A stretch of 64,000 nucleotides of DNA, from the NCBI RefSeq assembly GCF_025144145.1, contig NZ_CP083546.1:3816001-3880000 (forward strand), given 5' to 3'. The stretch is from Leisingera sp. M658 (GTDB lineage: Bacteria > Pseudomonadota > Alphaproteobacteria > Rhodobacterales > Rhodobacteraceae). The notes beneath the pieces are model-generated. The model was not told the DNA's origin and searched no databases. It was given only the letters and a program-made list of their open reading frames with translations. The position numbers were made by a program, and so were the translations under genes. This document shows, piece by piece, positions 8,345 through 17,800 of the stretch; position 1 is the first letter of the stretch, and every line of letters begins with the position of its first letter.

Positions 8345-9634
8345 TCAGCTGCGCTGATCCCACATCTGGTCATAGGCCTGCATATGCTTGATCAGCAGAT
8401 CGCCATGTTTTGCGTACCAATCCGGGATCGAACGGAATTCCTTGATCCGGGCCTTGCCGCTCTCAATCGCCACCACAGGCCAGTCGCCAACCAGCGCGTT
8501 GTCGATGCCGAACAGCTCGGTGCCCCACCACTCCGCATCGCCAAAGGCATGCTTGCCCTTGCCCTCTTTCATCGCAGCCGCCACCGCATCCGGGCTGGCC
8601 GATCCTGCCTTCTCCGCTGCTGCCTTCCACAGATCCATGATCGAGGCATACTCCCAGCTCACAGCCCCCCATTGGCCCGGATGGCGGGTGTTGAACTCCT
8701 CATAGAACCCATTCGGATCGGTAAAGTTTATGTTGTCGCCATTCAGCGCCGGATCATCGAAATCCGGGAACTGGAAGACAAACCCTTCCATGAACTCTTC
8801 CGAGGTCTTGGCGATCATCTGGTCATAGAAATCCGCAGTGCAGGAAATGATCTGCCCCTTGAACCCTTGCTGGAACAGCTGCTCGGCAATCGGATGCACG
8901 TAATCACTGTAGCAGGTATCCAGGCAGACAATATCCGGGTTCTTGCTGATCAAACGGGTGACAACCGGCGCAAAATCGGTGGTGGCAGGGTCAAACAGCA
9001 GCGGATCATCCAGCATTTCAATGCCCGCGGCCTCAAACGCCGCCAGATAGGTCGCAACCGAGGGCAGGCCAAGCGCATCATCCTGCGCGCACATCACCGC
9101 GGTTTTCAGATCCGGCTTGTTCTCGGCCAGCCACTCCACCCCGGTCACATTGTAAATCGGGTGCACCTCAGCCGGTGCAATCAGCGTGTTGGAATCGGGT
9201 GACAAATCCGATGGCAGCAGGGTCGAGAACAGCATCCCGGTCTTGTCCGCCACCGGCTGCACACCGGGCCAGGTGTCGCCGCCCAGCATCATGATAAAGC
9301 TGACACCATCCTCGCGGATCAGCTTGGTGGCCCCGGTGCGCGCCTTGGCCGGGTCGTATTCGTTGTCATAAGACACAAACTCGACGTTATAGCTGCCATC
9401 GCCCAGCTTGATGCCGCCCGCGGCATTCACCCGCTCAGCCCAAATCTGGCAGCCGTCCAAGCCGGGTTTGCCCCAGGCTGCCACAGCTCCGGTCAGCGGT
9501 GCCAGGAAACCGATCTTGATGGTGCTGCCTGCGGCCAAGGACGCGGTCGGCAGGCCGGCACTCATCGCGGTAACCGCCGTCGACTTAAGGAACGTCCTCC
9601 GGGTCAGCCCCGATTTCACGATCTTGGAAATCAT
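8345..9634 (-). CDS. ABC importer periplasmic binding protein, Tat-exported
   Basis: A 429-residue periplasmic binding protein of the Leu/Ile/Val-amide class. The start is the ATG at 9634 with GGGAGAAG upstream. The N-terminus holds a twin-arginine signal, 'TRRTFLKST' (residues ~11-19), then a hydrophobic segment and a cleavage region near 'SLAAG'. The mature part starts 'STIKIGFLAPLTGAVAAW' and ends in a long C-terminal lobe. It captures the substrate for LivHMGF. The ligand is unknown. Because the importer lies between dimethylamine and trimethylamine monooxygenase genes, I infer a methylated or small amine-type ligand. A closely similar paralogue without a signal lies at 10862-12163. Confidence 0.88.
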   Translation of the reverse strand: MISKIVKSGLTRRTFLKSTAVTAMSAGLPTASLAAGSTIKIGFLAPLTGAVAAWGKPGLDGCQIWAERVNAAGGIKLGDGSYNVEFVSYDNEYDPAKARTGATKLIREDGVSFIMMLGGDTWPGVQPVADKTGMLFSTLLPSDLSPDSNTLIAPAEVHPIYNVTGVEWLAENKPDLKTAVMCAQDDALGLPSVATYLAAFEAAGIEMLDDPLLFDPATTDFAPVVTRLISKNPDIVCLDTCYSDYVHPIAEQLFQQGFKGQIISCTADFYDQMIAKTSEEFMEGFVFQFPDFDDPALNGDNINFTDPNGFYEEFNTRHPGQWGAVSWEYASIMDLWKAAAEKAGSASPDAVAAAMKEGKGKHAFGDAEWWGTELFGIDNALVGDWPVVAIESGKARIKEFRSIPDWYAKHGDLLIKHMQAYDQMWDQRS

Positions 9635-10113
9635 TTTCTTCTCCCATGTTGGACCCGCCTGTTTTTGCGGCGGTGTTTTCAGCAGGATGCGGCCGCTGTC
9701 TTCGGCGCCCGTTGATTTCAGCTCAACACGGCTGAACCAATTGGGGTAAATTGGCCCCATCCTGGACCAAGGCTAGCAGCGAGTTGGTTCACCGCAAAGA
9801 AATTTTCTTTCATACAGCGAACCAAAAAGGCACCAATACAAGACCATTCACTCGGATATACGGCAAAACATATCCTGAAAACGACATAAAAACATGACCT
9901 TGCAGCACATGTTATTCAAACACGTCTTCAACCAATTTAAGAACCAATTTTTTCAACTTTCTTGCCGCCGGGGCCAAGAATCGTTAGCCTTAAGACCAAT
10001 CCCAGCTGTGTCAGACGGTTGCATTGAGGCCGCCAAAACGGGTAACTGCACATCTGTCACAGCGATCAGGCGCAGGGGATTCCCCCGCCCATCCGGCCCG
10101 GAAAAAACAGACC
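9635..10113. other. 479-bp AT-rich regulatory region between the binding-protein and gntR genes
   Basis: No gene is supported here. The stretch is clearly richer in A and T than its surroundings and holds the divergent promoters of the binding-protein operon and the gntR gene. It contains a nested palindrome at 9784-9825 and several ACCAA words (9821, 9832, 9931, 9943), two of them as direct AACCAATTT repeats 12 bp apart (9930 and 9942). Confidence 0.6.
9784..9825. promoter_or_regulatory. Nested palindrome upstream of the binding-protein operon
   Basis: The outer arms TTGGTTC (9784-9790) and GAACCAA (9819-9825) enclose a perfect 15-bp palindrome, AAAGAAA-T-TTTCTTT (9796-9810). It lies 150-190 bp upstream of the Tat-signal binding protein. 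The outer arms share the TTGG/CCAA words with the sites on the tmm promoter, suggesting the same regulator. Confidence 0.45.
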
Positions 10114-10839
10114 ATGAGCTCAGCGGAAGACACCACCTCGCAAATCCTGACCACCCATTCGGTTGGCGCCACGGTGCAAGTCGTGATCGACACTCTGTTT
10201 GCACGTATCAAGGCGGGCACCTACCCGGTGGACACCCGGCTGCCGTCAGAACGCACCCTGGCCTCCGAGCTGGGCGTTGCCCGCAATACTGTGCGCGAAG
10301 CACTGGACGTTCTGGCCAGCCAGGACGTGATCCATCGCCGCCCCGGGTCCGGCAGCTTTGTCAAATTCCGCTCTGATCCCAAACCCGAAACCACTTATTC
10401 GTCACTGGCCAAAGAAGTTTCGCCGCTGGACCATTTGGTGGTGCGCGGCATTCTGGAACCGGAACTGGTGCGCCTTGCAGTGATCAACATGACCCCGCGG
10501 CAGATCGAGGAGCTGGACCAGATCCTCTCGCGCGTCGAAGCGGTCCGCACTGATCCGGGGGAATTCATCGAGGCTGAGGAAGATCTCTACCGCAAGATTG
10601 CCGAGGGTACCGGCAACCCGCTGCTGCACTCCTGCTACGAGCTGACAATCGAGGCCTGCCGCCTGTCCTACCGTACTGCGCTGCGCCGCCGCCATCTGAC
10701 GCCGCAACGGATGCAAGAATACCAGAAACGCTACAACACGCTGTTCAACGCCATCGCCTCACGCGATGTGGAATCCGCGGTTGAATTCATCAAGCTGCAC
10801 CTGATCGACGAGCAGAAGCTGCTGCTGCAGGAAGTCTAA
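10114..10839 (+). CDS. GntR-family regulator, FadR subfamily (FCD domain)
   Basis: A 241-residue regulator. The N-terminal winged helix (about residues 20-85) has the GntR signature 'RLPSERTLASELGVARNTVREAL' and the wing 'RRPGSGSFV'. The C-terminal all-helical FCD ligand domain (about 95-235) contains the expected acidic and His residues ('EAEEDLYRKIAEGTGNPLL', 'IKLHLIDE'). FCD regulators bind small organic ligands and usually repress. ATG 10114 is favoured over an upstream in-frame ATG at 10024 because the extra 30 residues are basic, proline-rich and unlike the family. Its location suggests control of the importer, the cytoplasmic binding protein and tmm; the TTGG-N6-CCAA sites fit FadR-type operators. 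Confidence 0.88.
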   Translation: MSSAEDTTSQILTTHSVGATVQVVIDTLFARIKAGTYPVDTRLPSERTLASELGVARNTVREALDVLASQDVIHRRPGSGSFVKFRSDPKPETTYSSLAKEVSPLDHLVVRGILEPELVRLAVINMTPRQIEELDQILSRVEAVRTDPGEFIEAEEDLYRKIAEGTGNPLLHSCYELTIEACRLSYRTALRRRHLTPQRMQEYQKRYNTLFNAIASRDVESAVEFIKLHLIDEQKLLLQEV

Positions 10840-10861
10840 ACCCGGCCGGTCTTCCGCCCGC

Positions 10862-12163
10862 TCAGCCCTTCACTGCGCGTGAGCTGACCTCGCTGCCCGG
10901 CGCACCGCTTTCCAGCCGCTGGTGCCACAGCTGCCCCAATGCCGCCATTTCGGATTTCAGCAAGGCGGAATGCTGCGCCAGCCAGTCGGGGATCGACTTA
11001 AACCCGGCAATCCGCGCCTTGCCTTCCTGAATGGTCACGACAGGCCAATCGCCAACCAAGGCATTGGAAATACCGAAAATATCCTCGCCCCACCATTCCG
11101 CATGGCCAAACGCGTGGGTGACATGCCCCAGCTGTTTCATCGCGGCCAGCACCGATGGAGGTTCGACGGAACCGGCCTTCTCCACCGCGCTGTGCCAGAT
11201 GTCAAGGATCGCCACATACTCCCAGCTGACCGCCGACCAGCTGCCTGGGAAACGGCGGTTGTATTCCTCAAAAAACACATGCGGGCGGTTAAAGAAAAAC
11301 GCCTTTTCCCGCAGCAGCGGATCGTCAAAATCCGGAAACTGGAAAACCACGCCCTCCATGAATTCGGGCGACGTCCGTTCCACCAGCTGATCATAGCCAT
11401 CCATGGTGCAGCTGATAATCTGCCCCTTGAACCCTTTGGCATAGGCATATTCGGTCATCGCATGCACCATGGGCGCATAAGACGAGCACCAGCACAGGAT
11501 ATCGGCGCCGCTCTCCAGCATCGGGTCGACCACCGGCCCCGGATCGCTGGAACCCGGATCATACTGCACCTCGCGCAGGATCGTTTTGCCTGCCGCCTTG
11601 AACGCCGCGCGGTAGACCGCCTGTGACGGCATCCCCAGCAGATCCGCCTGGCTGCATAAGGCCACGGTTTTCAAACCCGGTTTATTTTCCGCCAGCCAGG
11701 CTACGCCGGTCACATTCTGGATCGGGTGCGCTTCGCTGGGCGCGATCAGATAGGGCGTATCGGGCGACAAATCGGAGGGCAGCAGCGTCGAGGTCAGCAC
11801 CTTGTTGCGCATCAGAAAATCGCGCACCGGCGCAAAGGTATCGCCGCCCAGCATCAGCATAAGCTTCACCTTATGCTTCTGTACCAGTTCCACCGCGCCC
11901 TCCAGCGAACGTTCCGGGTCATATCCGCAATCGTAGGAATGGATGCGGATCGGGTAGCGGCGGCCGCCAATCAGCACCCCGCCAGCCTTGTTCAGCCCGT
12001 CTTCCCAGATCCGGCAGCCGTTCAGCCCTGGCAGCCCCCAGCTCTCCACCCGACCCGAAAGCGGGCCGAGAAAGCCGATATTCACTGATTCTGTCATTCC
12101 CACCGACAGCCGCGGCAGCGCCGCGCGGGCCGTCAGCTGGTGTACAAAACTGGTCGTCTTCAT
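10862..12163 (-). CDS. Binding-protein paralogue without an export signal (possible cytoplasmic sensor)
   Basis: This 433-residue protein is a close paralogue of the importer binding protein at 8345-9634: both share 'STLLPSDLSPD', 'GFKGQIISCT', 'VVFQFPDFDDP'-type stretches and 'ISNALVGDWPVV'-type C-terminal segments. The N-terminus is 'MKTTSFVHQLTARAALPRLS'; the paralogue's 'LTRRTFLKS' is replaced by 'LTARAALPR' and the following hydrophobic stretch is missing, so neither a Tat nor a Sec signal is visible. AGGA precedes the ATG at 12163 by about 8 bp. It is divergent from tmm and convergent with the gntR gene. A cytosolic ligand sensor like AmiC is the most attractive reading; a decayed transporter subunit is the alternative, although the frame is fully intact. 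Confidence 0.8.
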   Translation of the reverse strand: MKTTSFVHQLTARAALPRLSVGMTESVNIGFLGPLSGRVESWGLPGLNGCRIWEDGLNKAGGVLIGGRRYPIRIHSYDCGYDPERSLEGAVELVQKHKVKLMLMLGGDTFAPVRDFLMRNKVLTSTLLPSDLSPDTPYLIAPSEAHPIQNVTGVAWLAENKPGLKTVALCSQADLLGMPSQAVYRAAFKAAGKTILREVQYDPGSSDPGPVVDPMLESGADILCWCSSYAPMVHAMTEYAYAKGFKGQIISCTMDGYDQLVERTSPEFMEGVVFQFPDFDDPLLREKAFFFNRPHVFFEEYNRRFPGSWSAVSWEYVAILDIWHSAVEKAGSVEPPSVLAAMKQLGHVTHAFGHAEWWGEDIFGISNALVGDWPVVTIQEGKARIAGFKSIPDWLAQHSALLKSEMAALGQLWHQRLESGAPGSEVSSRAVKG

Positions 12164-12268
12164 GGCTTGAATCCTAACAACAATTCACTGCTTCGCCAGT
12201 CCCATCAGAGAAAAAACATATTCCCTCCGTGAAAATATGTTGACTCGGCAGTGCAATTTTGGACCTAA

Positions 12269-12314
12269 TTGGATCAGACCAAAAGAACCAAACTACAATA
12301 TTGGTCCGTACCAA
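12269..12314. promoter_or_regulatory. Two TTGG-N6-CCAA operator-like sites on the tmm promoter
   Basis: Site 1 is TTGGATCAGACCAA (12269-12282) and site 2 is TTGGTCCGTACCAA (12301-12314). Their centres are 32 bp apart, about three helical turns. A -10-like TACAAT lies between them (12294-12299). Site 2 ends just before the GGGAG ribosome site of tmm. FadR-subfamily GntR proteins bind short palindromes of this kind, so the GntR regulator at 10114-10839 is the first candidate. The sites also lie upstream of the divergent gene at 12163. Confidence 0.55.
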
Positions 12315-12326
12315 TGGGAGAGCCAC

Positions 12327-13673
12327 ATGACAAAGAAACGTATCGCCATCATCGGAGCCGGCCCCTCCGGCCTGGCCCAGCTGCGCGCATTCCAGTCCGC
12401 CGCCAACAAGGGCGAAGAAATCCCGGAGATCGTCTGCTTTGAAAAGCAGGACAACTGGGGCGGGCTGTGGAACTACACTTGGCGCACCGGCCTGGATGAT
12501 AACGGCGAACCGGTGCATTGCTCGATGTACCGCTACCTGTGGTCCAACGGGCCAAAGGAAGGCCTGGAATTTGCCGACTATTCCTTTGAGGAGCATTTCG
12601 GCAAACAAATCGCATCCTACCCGCCGCGCGCTGTACTGTTCGACTACATCAAAGGCCGGGTGGAAAAAGCCGACGTGCGCAAGTGGATCCGCTTCAACTC
12701 GCCGATCCGCTGGGTCGAATACAATGAGGACGCGGGCAATTTCACCGTCACCGTACACGACCACGCCAAGGACAGCACCTACAAGGAAGACTTCGATCAC
12801 GTTATCTGCGCATCGGGCCATTTTTCGACCCCGAATGTGCCGTTCTATCCGGGTTTTGACACCTTCAACGGCCGCGTACTGCACGCCCACGACTTCCGCG
12901 ACGCGCGCGAGTTCAAGGGCAAGGACATCCTGATCCTCGGCGCCTCTTACTCGGCCGAGGACATCGGCTCGCAGTGCTGGAAATACGGCGCCAAATCGAT
13001 CACAACTTCCTACCGCTCTGCCCCGATGGGCTTCAAATGGCCGGACAACTGGGACGAGGTTCCGGCCCTGGAGTCAGTCAACGGCAACACCGCAACCTTC
13101 GCGGACGGCACCCAAAAGGAAGTTGACGCGATCATCCTTTGCACCGGCTACAAGCATTTCTTCAGCTTCCTGCCGGACGATCTGCGCTTGAAAACTGCCA
13201 ACCGCCTTGCCTCGGCTGGCCTCTATAAGGGCGTGGTTTTTGCCCATAACCCCAAGATGTTCTATCTGGGCATGCAGGATCAATGGTTCACTTTCAACAT
13301 GTTCGACGCCCAGGCCTGGTGGGTCCGCGATGCGATCATGGGCAAGATCGAAATTCCCGCGGACAAGGCAACCCTGCTGGCCGACGTGAAGGAGCGTGAA
13401 GCGCGCGAAGAAGCCTCGGATGACGTTAAATACGCGATCAAATACCAGGGCGACTATGTGCTGGAGCTGATCGAAGAGACAGACTACCCGACCTTCGACG
13501 TGGCCGGCGCATGCCAGGCGTTCTATGAATGGAAGGGGCACAAGGCCGAAGACATCATGGCTTTCCGCAACCATTCCTACAAATCGGTCATCACCGGCAC
13601 CATGGCGCCGGTCCACCACACCCCGTGGAAGGACGCCTTGGACGACTCGCTGGAAGCCTACCTGCAGAACTAG
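12327..13673 (+). CDS. tmm: Trimethylamine monooxygenase (flavin-containing monooxygenase)
   Basis: A 448-residue FMO that oxidises trimethylamine to trimethylamine N-oxide with NADPH and oxygen in the cytoplasm. Seen are the FAD motif 'GAGPSG' (10-15), the FMO signature F-x-G-x3-H-x3-F as '[11 protein letters not shown]' (180-190), and the NADPH-site segment '[10 protein letters not shown]' with Y208, the Tmm-type variant. Long segments match what I remember of bacterial Tmm/Methylophaga FMO, including '[13 protein letters not shown]' and the C-terminal '[22 protein letters not shown]'. The ATG at 12327 has GGGAG 6 bp upstream. The TMAO transporter (tmoXWV) and TMAO demethylase (tdm) genes that often accompany tmm are not in the window. 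Confidence 0.93.
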   Translation: MTKKRIAIIGAGPSGLAQLRAFQSAANKGEEIPEIVCFEKQDNWGGLWNYTWRTGLDDNGEPVHCSMYRYLWSNGPKEGLEFADYSFEEHFGKQIASYPPRAVLFDYIKGRVEKADVRKWIRFNSPIRWVEYNEDAGNFTVTVHDHAKDSTYKEDFDHVICASGHFSTPNVPFYPGFDTFNGRVLHAHDFRDAREFKGKDILILGASYSAEDIGSQCWKYGAKSITTSYRSAPMGFKWPDNWDEVPALESVNGNTATFADGTQKEVDAIILCTGYKHFFSFLPDDLRLKTANRLASAGLYKGVVFAHNPKMFYLGMQDQWFTFNMFDAQAWWVRDAIMGKIEIPADKATLLADVKEREAREEASDDVKYAIKYQGDYVLELIEETDYPTFDVAGACQAFYEWKGHKAEDIMAFRNHSYKSVITGTMAPVHHTPWKDALDDSLEAYLQN

Positions 13674-13730
13674 GATCTGCTTGCTTTGGCAGATCCGCCT
13701 GCGCCGTTTTCCTTCCTGGGCGGCGCAGGC
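13673..13730 (+). terminator. Tandem hairpins after tmm
   Basis: The first hairpin, GGATCTGC (13673-13680) with GCAGATCC (13689-13696), begins on the last base of the tmm stop codon. The second, GCCTGCGCC (13697-13705) with GGCGCAGGC (13722-13730), follows immediately. Neither has a strong T-run after it, so they may stabilise the tmm mRNA 3' end or terminate weakly before the downstream regulator gene. Confidence 0.45.
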
Positions 13731-13778
13731 ACCTTTCGCCGCTGTGCGAATCCCTCTTCGCAAGCTAATATCCACCTT

Positions 13779-14783
13779 ATGCAGCGCGATAATACCATGA
13801 CACTTGGCTTCCTGATTTTCCCGGGCTTTCCAATGGCCTGCCTGACCTCGGCTATCGAGCCTTTGCGGGCGGCGAATGAAATTGCCGGCACTGAAACTTT
13901 TCACTGGAAACTGGTCTCGGAAACCGGCGCCAGCGTGAACGCCTCTGCCAATGTGGCCTTTCAGCCTGACTGCGCCCTGGATCAGGCCGATGACATCGAC
14001 ACGCTGTTTTTATTGTCCAGTCCGCAAGGCAAGTTCGAAGACCCCAAAGGCTCCAACGGCAAGCTCCGCCACCTGGCCCGCCACGGCACCACCATGGGTG
14101 CGGTCTCGGGCGGAGTGTTCCCGCTCGCGCGTTCCGGCCTGCTCGACGGGCACAGCTGCTCGGTCCACTGGTGCTACAAGGCCGCCTTCAGCGCCGAATT
14201 CCCATCGCTTGCCACCGTCGACGACGTAATCGTTCTGGACCGCCGCCGCTTTACCGCCAGCGGTGCTGCGGCAATGTTCGACCTCTCGCTCAAACTGATC
14301 GAGCAGACCATGGGCGACGCGGTGATGACCGAGGTTGCCTGCTGGTTCCAGCACCCGATGGTCCGGGCCGAGGGCGTGCGTCAGAAGATCCCCGCCTTTA
14401 AGACCGACAGCACCGCCGACAGCCTGCCGCCGCCAGTGGCCAAGGCAGTGGAGCTTTTTGCCGACAATCTGGAGCATCCGGTGTCGATCCGCGACGCCGC
14501 CAGCGAAATCGGCGTCTCCCCGCGGCAGTTAGAACGCAGCTTCAAATCCGCCACCGGGCAAAGCCCCGCAATCTATTACCGTACACTGCGGATGAACGCG
14601 GCCCGACAGCTGGTAATGTACTCCCGGGATTCCATTACCTCGATCGCCAATGCAGTTGGCTATGCTACATCCTCGACCCTATCGCAGCATTACCGCGACA
14701 GTTTTGGCGTCACTCCGCAAGAGGAGCGTCGCAAGGTGAACCTGTTCCGGGTCCAGGACAACCGCCCAATTCCTTCAGCCTAG
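13779..14783 (+). CDS. GlxA-type AraC-family regulator (GATase1-like + AraC helix-turn-helix)
   Basis: A regulator of 334 residues (ATG 13779) or 328 (ATG 13797); neither has a strong ribosome site. The N-terminal DJ-1/PfpI-like domain ('IFPGFPMACLTSAIEPLRAAN', residues ~15-35, to about 185) is joined to an AraC DNA-binding domain (about 235-330, 'IRDAASEIGVSPRQLERSF', 'ITSIANAVGYATSSTLSQHYR'). GbdR, CdhR and related activators of choline, betaine and carnitine catabolism have the same architecture, which suits control of methylated-amine genes. It lies 105 bp after tmm on the same strand. The inducer is unknown. Confidence 0.85.
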   Translation: MQRDNTMTLGFLIFPGFPMACLTSAIEPLRAANEIAGTETFHWKLVSETGASVNASANVAFQPDCALDQADDIDTLFLLSSPQGKFEDPKGSNGKLRHLARHGTTMGAVSGGVFPLARSGLLDGHSCSVHWCYKAAFSAEFPSLATVDDVIVLDRRRFTASGAAAMFDLSLKLIEQTMGDAVMTEVACWFQHPMVRAEGVRQKIPAFKTDSTADSLPPPVAKAVELFADNLEHPVSIRDAASEIGVSPRQLERSFKSATGQSPAIYYRTLRMNAARQLVMYSRDSITSIANAVGYATSSTLSQHYRDSFGVTPQEERRKVNLFRVQDNRPIPSA

Positions 14784-14877
14784 CGGCCCCCTAAACAGCA
14801 GAGGCGTTGGCCATGGCGTTTCATTCGAGCAACACAGAAGCTTGTCGCACATTCAATGCTAGTTACATTGGCATCCC

Positions 14878-17800
14878 TCAGAATAACCCCTGCACACCAC
14901 CTGGATCCAGTTGTACCGCGTGCGGCTGAGCGGCCATTTCCAAGGGCTCGTCCAATGCGGGTTCAGCAAGAACCTCTCCGGGTAAAACCGGTTGGGCTGC
15001 CAGTTCGACACCCAGCCCCAATGGCAAAGGAAGACCACCCAATCCCAGATCAAGATCCAGCACGATCCCATTTTCGGGAACCACATTTACATCAAAACTG
15101 CTGGAAGACGTCTCGACCTCTCCATCCGGTGCTTGCAGCGTAGTTTCGACATTGATCGTAGCGGCCCCCAAGTCACCGGAGGCCGGCGCGATTGTCAATT
15201 GTGACAAATCCCAGCCCGTGACGTCCAGCTCCCCTCCGGCAGGGATGCCCGCATTCCCATCCGAACTGATCACCCAATTGTCCGGAACATCGGTCAATTT
15301 GACCGAAAGCAATGCGGACGTTCCGGTGTCGATGTCCACGATGAACCCAGCATCATCATCATCTTCGATGGTACCGGCCGGGCTGGGCGTCACCAGGCTG
15401 AAATCTGTCTCTCCAGGCCCGCGCCACTCCAGTGTCATCTCTGCGTCGCCATTCAGGTCGAGGTGATGAATGACGATTTCATGCTCACCTGCGCCCATGT
15501 TGCAGGCCCCGATCTGCACGGTGGCAAGCCCCTCAACCGCATTGATAACCACAGGATCCCCATCGATCCACATAACAACGGTATCACCGCTGGTCAGCCG
15601 AAACTCATAGTTGCCCGGATCATCAACTTGGATACGACCGGTGACCCGGGTTGCAAACACATCGGCTGATGCTGCATCAAAAAACGAAAACGGGGTGCTC
15701 GGGAAATCAATGGTCTCTGTATAGAAATCCCCTAGCGGATCACTGCCAAAATCGACACCCAGGATACCTAGCACCCCATCCGCAACTGCGATCTGTTCCA
15801 CATGGAAACTGGTGCTCACTGTCACAGCAGCCGGCGGGACAGCAACATCCCCGACCGTCAGGCTGAAGGTCTCGCTGCTGCTCAGCCCGCCGGGATCCGT
15901 CGCCGTCACCGTCACCGGGACCGTGGGCTCCGCCTCATGGTCCAGGCTGATGCCGTCCTTCAGCTTCAGCACCCCGCCGGTGACCTCAAACCGCGCATCA
16001 TCCACCGTATAGGTCAGCGCATCGCCCTCCGGATCGCTGGCCGAGACCGCGCCGACCGCCGCCCCCGCCGCGTTTTCCGCAACCGTAGTATTGTCCAGCA
16101 CTGGCGCGCCCGGGGCCTCGTTCACATCCCCGACCGTCAGGCTGAAGGTCTCGCTGCTGCTCAGCCCGCCGGGGTCCGTCGCCGTGACCGTCACCGTGAC
16201 CGAAGGCTCCGCCTCATGATCCAGGCTGATGCCGTCCTTCAGCTTCAGCACCCCGCCGGTGACCTCAAACCGCGCATCATCCACCGTATAGGTCAGCGCA
16301 TCGCCCTCCGGATCGCTGGCCGAGACCGCGCCGACCGCCGCCCCCGCCGCGTTTTCCGCAACCGTAGTATTGTCCAGCACTGGCGCGCCCGGGGCCTCGT
16401 TCACATCCCCGACCGTCAGGCTGAAGGTCTCGCTGCTGCTCAGCCCGCCGGGGTCCGTCGCCGTGACCGTCACCGTGACCGAAGGCTCCGCCTCATGATC
16501 CAGGCTGATGCCGTCCTTCAGCTTCAGCACCCCGCCGGTGACCTCAAACCGCGCATCATCCACCGTATAGGTCAGCGCATCGCCCTCCGGATCGCTGGCC
16601 GAGACCGCGCCGACCGCCGCCCCCGCCGCGTTTTCCGCAACCGTAGTATTGTCCAGCACTGGCGCGCCCGGGGCCTCGTTCACATCCCCGACCGTCAGGC
16701 TGAAGGTCTCGCTGCTGCTCAGCCCGCCGGGGTCCGTCGCCGTGACCGTCACCGTGACCGAAGGCTCCGCCTCATGATCCAGGCTGATGCCGTCCTTCAG
16801 CTTCAGCACCCCGCCGGTGACCTCAAACCGCGCATCATCCACCGTATAGGTCAGCGCATCGCCCTCCGGATCGCTGGCCGAGACCGCGCCGACCGCCGCC
16901 CCCGCCGCGTTTTCCGCAACCGTAGTATTGTCCAGCACTGGCGCGCCCGGGGCCTCGTTCACATCCCCGACCGTCAGGCTGAAGGTCTCGCTGCTGCTCA
17001 GCCCGCCGGGGTCCGTCGCCGTGACCGTCACCGTGACCGAAGGCTCCGCCTCATGATCCAGGCTGATGCCGTCCTTCAGCTTCAGCACCCCGCCGGTGAC
17101 CTCAAACCGCGCATCATCCACCGTATAGGTCAGCGCATCGCCCTCCGGATCGCTGGCCGAGACCGCGCCGACCGCCGCCCCCGCCGCGTTTTCCGCAACC
17201 GTAGTATTGTCCAGCACTGGCGCGCCCGGGGCCTCGTTCACATCCCCGACCGTCAGGCTGAAGGTCTCGCTGCTGCTCAGCCCGCCGGGGTCCGTCGCCG
17301 TGACCGTCACCGTGACCGAAGGCTCCGCCTCATGATCCAGGCTGATGCCGTCCTTCAGCTTCAGCACCCCGCCGGTGACCTCAAACCGCGCATCATCCAC
17401 CGTATAGGTCAGCGCATCGCCCTCCGGATCGCTGGCCGAGACCGCGCCGACCGCCGCCCCCGCCGCGTTTTCCGCAACCGTAGTATTGTCCAGCACTGGC
17501 GCGCCCGGGGCCTCGTTCACATCCCCGACCGTCAGGCTGAAGGTCTCGCTGCTGCTCAGCCCGCCGGGGTCCGTCGCCGTGACCGTCACCGTGACCGAAG
17601 GCTCCGCCTCATGATCCAGGCTGATGCCGTCCTTCAGCTTCAGCACCCCGCCGGTGACCTCAAACCGCGCATCATCCACCGTATAGGTCAGCGCATCGCC
17701 CTCCGGATCGCTGGCCGAGACCGCGCCGACCGCCGCCCCCGCCGCGTTTTCCGCAACCGTAGTATTGTCCAGCACTGGCGCGCCCGGGGCCTCGTTCACA

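Noticed and set aside
10024-10113. Upstream start for the GntR regulator
   Set aside because: It adds 30 basic, Pro-rich residues not usual for the family; the ATG at 10114 fits better, although its ribosome site is weak.
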